A DNA stretch of 6,958 bases from an uncultured Intestinimonas sp. GTDB lineage: Bacteria > Bacillota_A > Clostridia > Oscillospirales > Oscillospiraceae. The DNA lies in NCBI GenBank assembly GCA_958435885.1, contig CAUBHZ010000097.1, positions 1 through 6,958 on the forward strand, written 5' to 3'. The position numbers and the translations under genes are program-made. Below, piece after piece: positions 1 through 5,945 of this stretch (position 1 is its first letter; each line of letters starts with the position of its first letter). Below the pieces are notes generated by a model. It saw only the letters and a list, made by a program, of their open reading frames with translations, ran no database searches and was not told the DNA's origin.

Positions 1-124
1 CGTCGCACAGGATCTCGTTGGACCAGCACTCCATGGTGTTGTCGATCTTCTTGGCAGCCTGGGTCAGAAGGCCCTTGGGCTCGATCACGCGATGGACACC
101 GTACTTGTTGCCTTTTTTCTGCAT
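1..124 (-). CDS. kdd: L-erythro-3,5-diaminohexanoate dehydrogenase, N-terminal fragment (cut by window edge)
   Basis: Only the first 41 codons are visible, starting MQKKGNKYGVHRVIEPKG and running off the left edge. Opening residues of the form KKGNKYGxHRVIEPKGxLxQAA, followed by KIDN, are what I recognise as the N terminus of Kdd. Kdd is the cytosolic NAD(P)-dependent enzyme that oxidatively deaminates 3,5-diaminohexanoate to 3-keto-5-aminohexanoate, the substrate of the Kce encoded just upstream. The ATG at 122-124 is preceded by an ideal GGAGGT ribosome site six bases away. The neighbouring kce and kal genes support the assignment. The gene is separated from kce by 337 bases of odd sequence, so it may be controlled separately or attenuated. 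The catalytic domain cannot be checked because it lies outside the window. Confidence 0.88.
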   Translation of the reverse strand, partial: MQKKGNKYGVHRVIEPKGLLTQAAKKIDNTMECWSNEILCD

Positions 125-208
125 GTTTTGACCTCCATACATTCTGCTTTGGGGACCGCTCCGTCTGTCCGGACGGTTCGGATTGCCGGGAATTGTTCCG
201 CTTGAGTC

Positions 209-374
209 TGGGATTTGGGAATTTGGAAATTGGGAATGGGAATGGTTTTTGGGTTTGGTTTTTGTTTGGGAAATGAAATTTGGAATGGGTTTGGGAATTG
301 GGAATTTGGGATCGGTTTGGGTATTGGTTTGGAAATTGGGAATGGTGGATTGGGTTTGGTTTGGGATGTGGATG
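209..374. repeat. Degenerate G-rich simple repeat (GGG/GG runs spaced by 3-5 A/T)
   Basis: On the plus strand this 166-base tract has a single C (position 313). It consists of 14 GGG runs, plus GG pairs, separated by short A/T spacers such as ATTT, AATTT and AAT; a recurrent core is TTGGGAAT. The minus strand, which has the sequence of the kal-kce-kdd transcript, is therefore a C/A/U tract with one G. It lies wholly between the kce stop and the kdd start and encodes nothing convincing. The high-GC flanking genes have no similar composition. Possible roles are a Rho loading site, a G-quadruplex-forming template strand, or simply a minisatellite; none is shown by the sequence. Confidence 0.85.
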
Positions 375-382
375 CCGGCGGG

Positions 383-401
383 GGAACACGGGTCCCCGTT
401 C
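383..401 (-). other. GC-rich hairpin downstream of kce
   Basis: In the minus-strand RNA, CGGGGA can pair with UCCCCCG (one bulged C) around a seven-base loop. It lies just before the G-poor tract. There is no U-run after it, so it is not a classical intrinsic terminator; it could be an RNA 3'-end stabiliser. Confidence 0.3.
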
Positions 402-437
402 GCGCCTCCTCCGGCGAATACTGCGTTGTTATGTACT

Positions 438-452
438 CCGGGCCCCGCCCGG
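438..452 (-). other. Terminator-like hairpin after the kce stop (no U-run)
   Basis: A perfect 6-bp stem CCGGGC/GCCCGG with a three-base loop sits nine bases after the kce stop codon at 462-464. The following RNA is AGUACAUAACAACG, which lacks a U-tract, so efficient intrinsic termination is unlikely. With the next hairpin and the G-poor tract it could mark a 3' end formed by Rho or RNA processing. Confidence 0.4.
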
Positions 453-461
453 TGGGATCAC

Positions 462-1280
<819 letters not shown>

Positions 1281-1310
1281 GGGACCGCTCCTTTCTGTCA
1301 CTTGGCGTTC

Positions 1311-1327
1311 GGCCCCCTGGGGGAGCC
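1311..1327 (-). other. Hairpin in the kal-kce gap
   Basis: In the RNA, GGCUCCC pairs with GGGGGCC (seven pairs, one G-U) around a three-base CCA loop. It stands about 30 bases before the kce start and just upstream of its ribosome site. There is no U-run. It may stabilise one part of the message or tune kce translation; this is inference only. Confidence 0.4.
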
Positions 1328-1363
1328 GCCCTTCTGTTTCGGACCCGTCGTCCGGAAGATGTC

Positions 1364-1759
1364 TTACCGGGTCTTGCGCTGTTTGTCCTTGGGCACCACG
1401 CAGGTGCCGGAGGCACGGCACACCACCACGGGCTCAGGCAGCACGTCGGCGGCGGAGTCGTTGATGTCGGGGCGGGAGACGATGACCTTCCGGGCCTCGA
1501 ACTCCATCTTGCGGGAGGTGTTGCCGATCTTGGTGATCTTGCCCTCGGCCTCGATGTAGTCGCCGGCGTACACGGGCGCCAGGAACTCCACGTTGTCATA
1601 GGCGCAGAACAGGCCCTCATCGCCGTCGCAGATGATGAGCAGCTCCGTGGCCACATCGCCGAAGAGATGGACCATGTGGGCGCCGTCCACCAGATTTCCG
1701 CCGTAGTGGGCGTCCTTCGCGCTCATGCGGAGCCGGAGCAGGGATTTGATCTCTTCCAT
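1364..1759 (-). CDS. kal: L-3-aminobutyryl-CoA ammonia-lyase (hotdog fold)
   Basis: A 131-residue protein of the usual Kal size. It removes ammonia from L-3-aminobutyryl-CoA to give crotonyl-CoA, the link between lysine breakdown and butyrate synthesis. Recognition rests on the N-terminal [12 protein letters not shown] segment (residues 16-27), the hotdog-type helix [15 protein letters not shown], the strand region [19 protein letters not shown] resembling MaoC/thioesterase hotdog proteins, and the position next to kce. The ATG at 1757-1759 has AGGAGG eight bases upstream. The C terminus (DKQRKTR) is basic and probably disordered. It is the first gene after the lysine riboswitch and its terminators, so its transcription is expected to depend on lysine. 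I cannot name its catalytic residue with certainty. Confidence 0.93.
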   Translation of the reverse strand: MEEIKSLLRLRMSAKDAHYGGNLVDGAHMVHLFGDVATELLIICDGDEGLFCAYDNVEFLAPVYAGDYIEAEGKITKIGNTSRKMEFEARKVIVSRPDINDSAADVLPEPVVVCRASGTCVVPKDKQRKTR

Positions 1760-1802
1760 GGTAATGTCCTCCTGTCAGTTTTTTAGAATTTGTTCACCGA
1801 GC

Positions 1803-1856
1803 AAAAAACAAAGCGCTGCGGGCGCCGCCCCAAAGGCAGCACTCGAACAGCGCTTC
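1803..1856 (-). terminator. Second intrinsic terminator (T2) in the kal leader
   Basis: The RNA stem AAGCGCUG (1855-1848) pairs perfectly with CAGCGCUU (1818-1811). After a UU bulge it continues through C1845-G1819 and G1844-C1820, an A-C mismatch, and an inner stem (1842-1835 with 1822-1829) closed by a five-base loop. UGUUUUUU follows at 1810-1803. This is a convincing Rho-independent terminator about 45 bases before the kal start. On its own it would block kal expression, so it must be leaky or regulated; see the alternative pairing at 1844-1881. Confidence 0.82.
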
Positions 1857-1881
1857 ACAACGAAAAAAGGCACGCTATTCG
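1844..1881 (-). promoter_or_regulatory. Predicted antiterminator pairing linking T1 and T2
   Basis: The 3' arm of the first terminator, CGAAUAGCG (1881-1873), can pair over nine contiguous positions (one U-G) with CGCUGUUCG (1852-1844), the 5' arm of the second terminator. The 5' arm of T2 is an 8/9 copy of the P1 3' strand CGCUAUUCG (1910-1902), which explains the match. When lysine holds the P1 strand in P1, the T1 3' arm would be free to capture the T2 5' arm and break T2. The pairing is seen in the sequence; the mechanism is inferred. Confidence 0.6.
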
Positions 1882-1914
1882 TGCCAGGGTCACCCCTGAC
1901 ACGAATAGCGCACC
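1863..1914 (-). terminator. First intrinsic terminator (T1) overlapping riboswitch helix P1
   Basis: RNA 1910-1894 pairs with 1889-1873 in a 17-bp stem (one U-G) capped by a GUGA tetraloop. The stem extends by two wobble and two G-C pairs (1914-1911 with 1869-1872) to 21 pairs that end directly at U6 (1868-1863). Its 5' arm contains CUAUUC (1908-1903), which is also the 3' strand of P1. P1 and the full terminator therefore cannot coexist. A shorter hairpin, GGCACG-AAUAG-CGUGCC (1885-1869), also abuts the same U-run and is the main competing interpretation. Confidence 0.9.
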
Positions 1915-2069
1915 ATGTAGTCATGACACTCCGTACGCACTGAGCGCACGGCGCAGGAACGGTTCCATGCAGCGTCCCCGTTCCTTCGGCGGTGGTCCCA
2001 TTCACGCCGCGCATCGGGCCTGCCAACCCTTTGCATCACGGCGGTACCTGGCGCACCGCTCCTCTATCC
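1903..2069 (-). promoter_or_regulatory. Lysine riboswitch (L-box aptamer)
   Basis: The five-helix lysine aptamer is recognisable. P1 is GGAUAG (2069-2064) with CUAUUC (1908-1903), followed by the conserved GAGG. P2 closes with GCGGUG and CACCGC, followed by the hallmark GCCGAAG. P3 is GGAACGG/CCGUUCC. P4 is CCGU/ACGG with an inner GCGC/GUGC. P5 is a short CAUG-ACUA-CAUG stem after the conserved UGUCA, and the 3' end GGUGCGCUAUUC matches the usual GGAGUGCUAUC. AUGCA in the P2 arm can kiss UGCAU in the P3 loop, as expected for this class. The aptamer binds free lysine in the nascent RNA. It lies upstream of kal-kce-kdd, which are catabolic rather than the usual biosynthesis or transport targets. 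Confidence 0.93.
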
Positions 2070-2110
2070 ACCATATTATTAAATTGTTTTAGGTACTTTT
2101 AACAAAACCT

Positions 2111-2138
2111 ATTATACCACACGCAGGTCTTTTGTCAA
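2111..2138 (-). promoter_or_regulatory. Near-consensus promoter for the lysine-riboswitch transcript
   Basis: TTGACA (2138-2133), a 16-base spacer, and TATAAT (2116-2111) preceded by TGG, which is an extended -10. Both hexamers are perfect. The -35 box overlaps the kamC stop codon (TGA inside TTGACA). Start of transcription is expected near 2104, giving a short A/U-rich leader before the aptamer. Such a strong promoter fits a system in which the RNA switch, not a repressor, sets the output. Confidence 0.9.
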
Positions 2139-3565
2139 CTATTTTTCGAAAAGATTTCCATGAGCTCCGGGTCCAGGTCCAGAAGCCTGCAGACTCTAAG
2201 GGCGTCCCGGGGGCAGGGCTCCCCGGGCTCGGCCTCGATGAGGTGGTAATCCATGAGCCGGGAGAGCCGGTCCAGGGGCGCCTCGTCCTTGCGGATGGCG
2301 GCGGTGTCCAGGGCGCCCAGGCCGGCCACCCGGTAGTGCCGCCGGGCGGCGTCGGAGACGCCGTCGTAGTGGGTGGTCATGAGGGCCACGCAGTTGAGCC
2401 GGCCCAGATACTCCACCAGGGCCTTGGCCAGGGCGGCGCCCTCCCGGGGGTTGGTGCCGCGGGCAAACTCGTCCAGGGCGATGTAGAAGAACTTCCCCTT
2501 CTCTTCCCGCAGGACCTCCCCCAGGGCGGCCACCTCGGCGCCGAAGGAGCTCAGGCCCTGCTCCACCGACTGCCGGTCGGTGCAGATGAGGGAGACGCTG
2601 TCGAAGAGCGGCGCTGAAAAGCTGCCGGCAAAGGCAAAGAAGCCGGTCTGGGTCAGCAGCAGGTTGAGGGTCAGGCTCTTCATGGACACGCTCTTGCCGC
2701 CCATGTTGGCGCCGGTGATGACAGTGGCTCCCCGCTCCAGGGTGATGGACACGGAGGTGAAGGTGCCGCCCCGCTCCCGCAGATGGTCGGCCACCTCGGG
2801 GTGGACCATGTCCACTGCCGCCACCCTGGGCTTGTCCGCGATCTCCGGACGGCAGCAGTAGAACCGCCGGGCCAGCCGGGCCTTGGCCAGCAGCAGGTCC
2901 AGCCGGCCGATGGCCTCCATGGACGCCAGGAAGGTGTCCCGCTCCCGCAGGATGGCCATGGTCAGCCGCTTCCGGGCCTCCAGCTCCAGCCGGTCCTCCT
3001 TCCGGACCAGCTCGGACCGGCGGGCCATCAGGTCCTCCCGGCCCTTCTTCTCGGTCTGCCGGAGGAGGCCCTCCACCAGGGCCTTCTCCTCCCGGACCCG
3101 CTCCAGAGCCGGCTCAAAGGCGTTCTCCACCGAGAAGGCGGGCAGCCGCCGTCCGCTGGGGTCCAGCAGGTCCAGGCTCTCGGTCATGGGCCGGATCTCC
3201 AGCCCCTCCAGGGCTGGGATGGCGGCGTAGGCCTGGGCCAGCCGCTCCAGGTGGATGAGGAAATGCTTGACCTCGAAGAGCTCCACCTCGTCCATGGGGG
3301 CGTTGGTGGGCCGCTTGAGGGAATTGCGGATGTCGTGGAACTCTGAGAGGATGTGGGTGATGCTGTCCAGAGCCATCTCCCCGCTGTCCAACAGGGTGCG
3401 GAGGGCCTCCACCCGGGAGAGCTCCTCCTCCAGCTGCGCCTCCTCCCCCGGACCGTACCACCGGGGGGCGCGCACCAGGGCGTGGCCAAAGGGCGAGGCG
3501 GGCTCCATCCTGGCCATGACCCAGCTGTAGCCCGTGTCCTCTTTGAGCTGCGCGTTGAGTTTCAT
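2135..3565 (-). CDS. kamC: MutS-like ATPase KamC, lysine 5,6-aminomutase reactivase ATPase
   Basis: A 476-residue MutS-family ABC ATPase much shorter than MutS itself. The ATPase core is complete: Walker A TGANMGGKS (284-292), signature-like GLSSFGAEV (337-345), Walker B FFYIALDEFARG (359-370, D365/E366) and the TTHYD switch (397-401). Upstream lies an all-helical, Glu/Arg-rich stretch (about 150-235) like a MutS lever; I see no mismatch-recognition domain. By family naming and position it is KamC, thought to restore B12-dependent lysine 5,6-aminomutase (KamDE) after inactivation rather than repair DNA; that role is from annotation knowledge, not shown here. The ATG at 3563-3565 has GAGGTG six bases upstream; a GTG three codons earlier lies inside that ribosome site. 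It follows kamB by 63 bases. Its last codons carry the -35 box of the next promoter. Confidence 0.88.
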   Translation of the reverse strand: MKLNAQLKEDTGYSWVMARMEPASPFGHALVRAPRWYGPGEEAQLEEELSRVEALRTLLDSGEMALDSITHILSEFHDIRNSLKRPTNAPMDEVELFEVKHFLIHLERLAQAYAAIPALEGLEIRPMTESLDLLDPSGRRLPAFSVENAFEPALERVREEKALVEGLLRQTEKKGREDLMARRSELVRKEDRLELEARKRLTMAILRERDTFLASMEAIGRLDLLLAKARLARRFYCCRPEIADKPRVAAVDMVHPEVADHLRERGGTFTSVSITLERGATVITGANMGGKSVSMKSLTLNLLLTQTGFFAFAGSFSAPLFDSVSLICTDRQSVEQGLSSFGAEVAALGEVLREEKGKFFYIALDEFARGTNPREGAALAKALVEYLGRLNCVALMTTHYDGVSDAARRHYRVAGLGALDTAAIRKDEAPLDRLSRLMDYHLIEAEPGEPCPRDALRVCRLLDLDPELMEIFSKNS

Positions 3566-3588
3566 TCGTTTCACCTCGTCGATATGCT

Positions 3589-3606
3589 GCTCCGGTCGTC
3601 CGGAGC
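3589..3606 (-). other. Perfect hairpin in the kamB-kamC gap
   Basis: GCTCCGG and CCGGAGC form a 7-bp inverted repeat with a four-base loop, about 23 bases before the kamC start. There is no U-run. It probably sits in the kamBC message, where it may protect or separate the two cistrons. The plus-strand 10-mer gtcgtccgga here recurs at 1347-1356 in the kal-kce gap. Confidence 0.5.
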
Positions 3607-3628
3607 CATAAAACCGTTTGATAAGATC

Positions 3629-4630
3629 CTATTCCTCCTGCCGCACGTCCACCACGGGCACGTCCACGACCTCCCGGAGGGCCGCCAGCAGGGCGGGGCC
3701 ATCCAGGTGCTTGCCGTAGGCCGACCAGGGGTTGGCGGTGACGGCGGCGATGCGCAGCCTCCGGGCCACCATCAGCGACCCGCCGCAGCGGTAAAAGGTC
3801 TCGGCGGAGCCCCGGTCACAGAGGAAGTGGGTGGCGTCGGGGGCAGCCACGGTGAGGGGCGCTCCCCGGCGGGCCAGGGTGCGCAGCAGCGGCCCGGTGA
3901 TGCCGCCGCCGATCCACAGCACGCAGTGCTCCCGGGGCAGGGTATGCCACGCCGGCTGGCCGCTGGGCTCCAGCTCCAGCGGCAGCCGCTCCCCCTGGAG
4001 ACTGAAGAGGGCATAGCGCTCCTCCTCCCCGTCCAGGGCGGCGTGGAGGGCAGGGTTCTCCGCCTCCGGCGCGGCAAAGAGCCGGCAGATGTGGGCGGTC
4101 TCGGCGGCAATGAAGGGGATACCGCCGTCCACGGAGGCGCCTACACACAAAACGGCGGTGGCTCCCGCCTCAGCGCCGGCCAGGGACTTGCGCCCCGCTG
4201 CCCCGTCGATGAGGACCCGCTGGGCGCCCAGGGCCCGGAAGGTCTGGGACAGCGGCCCCAGCTGATTCACCGCCGAGGGTCCGGCCAGCTGGATATAGCC
4301 GTCGCTGAGGGCACGGAAGATCCCCACCGCCCCCAACGGGGTCATCACATCGGTGACTCCCTCCACCCGCAGGGTGGTGTCGCACAGGGGGAGCATCCCC
4401 CGGGCGGTGGCGAACAGGGTCCCGGAGCGGACCCAGATCTCCGGTTTTTCGGTGCCGGTGACCACATCGGTGCGCTCGCCGTCCCGCCCCACCGAGGTCA
4501 TGGCCAGGGTCTCCCCCGACAGCTCCTCGATGAGGCGGCACATGGCGGTGGTCTTGCCGGCGTTCTTGCACAGTCCGATAAACGTGACGGTAGGCGCGTC
4601 CCCCACCAGGGGGGCGAGCATCGGCGTCAT
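3629..4630 (-). CDS. kamB: KamB, lysine 5,6-aminomutase reactivase subunit (P-loop protein)
   Basis: A 333-residue protein with an N-terminal P-loop, GLCKNAGKTT (19-28), similar to MobB/SIMIBI-type loops. The first glycine is one residue further from GKT than in a canonical Walker A motif, so nucleotide use should be tested. A Walker B-like strand RVLIDGAAG (138-146) follows, and a glycine-rich WIGGGITG (239-246) lies in the C-terminal half. There is no signal peptide or membrane segment. Identification as KamB rests on its overall character and on being directly before the MutS-like kamC and the kal-kce-kdd genes, where KamB/KamC are normally found. The proposed job, maintaining the B12 aminomutase KamDE together with KamC, is known only at family level. 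The ATG at 4628-4630 has AAGGAGG seven bases upstream; an in-frame GTG eight codons earlier precedes that site and is rejected. A consensus promoter lies about 60 bases upstream. Confidence 0.84.
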   Translation of the reverse strand: MTPMLAPLVGDAPTVTFIGLCKNAGKTTAMCRLIEELSGETLAMTSVGRDGERTDVVTGTEKPEIWVRSGTLFATARGMLPLCDTTLRVEGVTDVMTPLGAVGIFRALSDGYIQLAGPSAVNQLGPLSQTFRALGAQRVLIDGAAGRKSLAGAEAGATAVLCVGASVDGGIPFIAAETAHICRLFAAPEAENPALHAALDGEEERYALFSLQGERLPLELEPSGQPAWHTLPREHCVLWIGGGITGPLLRTLARRGAPLTVAAPDATHFLCDRGSAETFYRCGGSLMVARRLRIAAVTANPWSAYGKHLDGPALLAALREVVDVPVVDVRQEE

Positions 4631-4692
4631 GGCGTTCCCTCCTTGTCGTCTCACTGCCGATCTTGGCTTCCCGCTTTTCCCATTCTGTTTTC

Positions 4693-4721
4693 ATTATGGG
4701 GGGCGCGGAGGGAAATGTCAA
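4693..4721 (-). promoter_or_regulatory. Promoter for kamBC
   Basis: TTGACA (4721-4716), an exact 17-base spacer and CATAAT (4698-4693) stand upstream of kamB. The expected transcription start is near 4686, leaving a leader of about 55 bases with the kamB ribosome site. No riboswitch or hairpin is seen in the leader, so kamBC appear to be expressed independently of the lysine switch. Confidence 0.8.
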
Positions 4722-4738
4722 TGCCCATGCACAGCGGC

Positions 4739-4768
4739 GCCCGGCGGCCCTGAACCGGGCTGCCGGGC
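4739..4768 (-). terminator. GC-rich hairpin after the ATPase gene, possible weak terminator
   Basis: GCCCGGC/GCCGGGC (7 bp) encloses GCCC/GGGC (4 bp) after one mismatch, with a six-base loop. It starts about ten bases after the stop of the upstream ATPase gene and ends just before the kamBC promoter. No U-run follows, so it is either a weak terminator or an RNA 3' stabiliser. Its placement suggests the boundary between two transcription units. Confidence 0.5.
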
Positions 4769-4778
4769 GTGAGCATGC

Positions 4779-5915
4779 TCAGCTGTTTTTCTCCTGGAGA
4801 TCTCCCGTGCTCGCCTCGTTTGTATGCTGCTCAGCCTCATTGCCCAGCAGCTCCCGGGCGGCCCACTCCGCCGTGGTCCGCACCCGGCCGAAGTCCACAT
4901 AGGGGTTGTAGATGCGCTCCAGGTCGTCGTGCATGGCCTTGGCCTGGGCCAGAGAGGACACCGCCTCCTCCACCAGGGCGGCCGACACCTTTCGGGAGAA
5001 GGAGAGCCGGGCCTTGTTCCGCCGCAGCAGCTCCCGGTCTGCCATGGCGTCCATCCGCAGGCGGCGGTAGGGGTGTCTGGGATAGGCCGTGCCGCCGCCG
5101 GTGGTGACAAAGGCCAGAGAGAGCTGGGGCAGGATGAGGTGCTCCAGCCGGTCGGGGGCCAGGGGCGAGGGGCAGGCGATCACGTCCCAGCCCGCCGCCA
5201 CAGCGCCGGCGAGGATGTGGGTGAGGAGCAGATGGCTGAGGCCGTAGGTGTCCACCAGCTCATAGACCCGCCGGCACTGGCGCTCCACGGTACCGAACTC
5301 CACCAGGAAGCCCTGGTGGGTGACGGCGGAGAGGAAGCGCTGGCGCACCTTTCCCTCCCCTTCGCCGCCCCGGCGGCACTCCCGGGACAGGATGCCCTTG
5401 GCCCGTTTGGCGATCCTCTCCTCCAGCTCCGGGGTCTGGATGAGGGCGGTGCGGTCGGCGGTGATCTCGGATGCCGCCCGCAGGCAGCGGTAGGCCCGGG
5501 CGTAGCAGCCCTTGTAGCCCTTCATGGCCTGCTCCAGCTCCCCGCGGACCTTCTTTAGACCCTTGTGGTCGTAACAGTCACCCAGATTCACATACCGCTC
5601 CACCGCCCCGGGCAGCCTGGGCTCCACAATGTGAGGAGCCGTTCCATCCACGATGGCGGCGTGGCGGTCGGGCAGGATGATGGCGTCCAGGGAGTCCGGG
5701 TCCCCGGAACAGCGTATGTACTCCACCCGGAGGCCCTTCTCCTCCGCCCGGGCGGCCACCTGGCCCATGAGGGTGGATTTGCCGCAGCCGGCGCCCCCCT
5801 TCAGAATCAGCAGCTCCTCCGCCTCCCCCGGGTCCTGGAGCTGGTCATAGAGGGAATAGAAGCCGCCGGGGGAGTTGGCTCCAAGGTAATATCGGACCTT
5901 TGGTTCCGTCGTCAT
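4779..5915 (-). CDS. PRK06851-like P-loop ATPase, function unknown
   Basis: A 378-residue protein with no signal peptide or membrane segment. It opens with YYLGANSPGGFYSLYDQL and a Walker A GGAGCGKST (40-48). The segment IRCSGDPDSLDAIILP (67-82) and the strand AAIVDGTAPHIVEP (86-99, possible Walker B D90) are the features I associate with the uncharacterised PRK06851 family. The C-terminal half (about 200-275) looks like a second copy of the same domain, but the P-loop position reads DTYGLSHLL (222-230), so it probably cannot bind nucleotide. The ATG at 5913-5915 has GGGAGGT six bases upstream; the frame is open 25 codons further, but those lie in an inverted repeat. It ends about 60 bases before the kamBC promoter, behind a hairpin. 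Whether it takes part in lysine use is unknown. Confidence 0.75.
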   Translation of the reverse strand: MTTEPKVRYYLGANSPGGFYSLYDQLQDPGEAEELLILKGGAGCGKSTLMGQVAARAEEKGLRVEYIRCSGDPDSLDAIILPDRHAAIVDGTAPHIVEPRLPGAVERYVNLGDCYDHKGLKKVRGELEQAMKGYKGCYARAYRCLRAASEITADRTALIQTPELEERIAKRAKGILSRECRRGGEGEGKVRQRFLSAVTHQGFLVEFGTVERQCRRVYELVDTYGLSHLLLTHILAGAVAAGWDVIACPSPLAPDRLEHLILPQLSLAFVTTGGGTAYPRHPYRRLRMDAMADRELLRRNKARLSFSRKVSAALVEEAVSSLAQAKAMHDDLERIYNPYVDFGRVRTTAEWAARELLGNEAEQHTNEASTGDLQEKNS

Positions 5916-5945
5916 GGTCTTACCTCCCAATACCGTTTCTAACTC

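Noticed and set aside
209..374. CRISPR array or regulated direct-repeat array
   Set aside because: The units are short, degenerate and have no regular repeat-spacer period.
1281..1421. Upstream extension of kce by 47 codons
   Set aside because: The extension overlaps the kal 3' end and intercistronic hairpins and is unlike Kce; the internal ATG at 1280 has a good ribosome site and starts the family motif.
1775..2092. Small open frames on both strands between kal and kamC
   Set aside because: This stretch is the riboswitch and its terminators; the frames would be constrained by RNA structure and lack homologous-looking protein.
2135..3565. kamC as a DNA mismatch-repair MutS/MutS2 gene
   Set aside because: It has the MutS ATPase core but no mismatch-binding domain or Smr domain, and it sits between kamB and kal, so a KamC role is more likely.
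3353..4753. 466-codon open frame on the plus strand opposite kamB
   Set aside because: A GC-rich antisense frame with low-complexity Gly/Pro/His content and no supporting ribosome site; kamB and kamC on the other strand explain the region.
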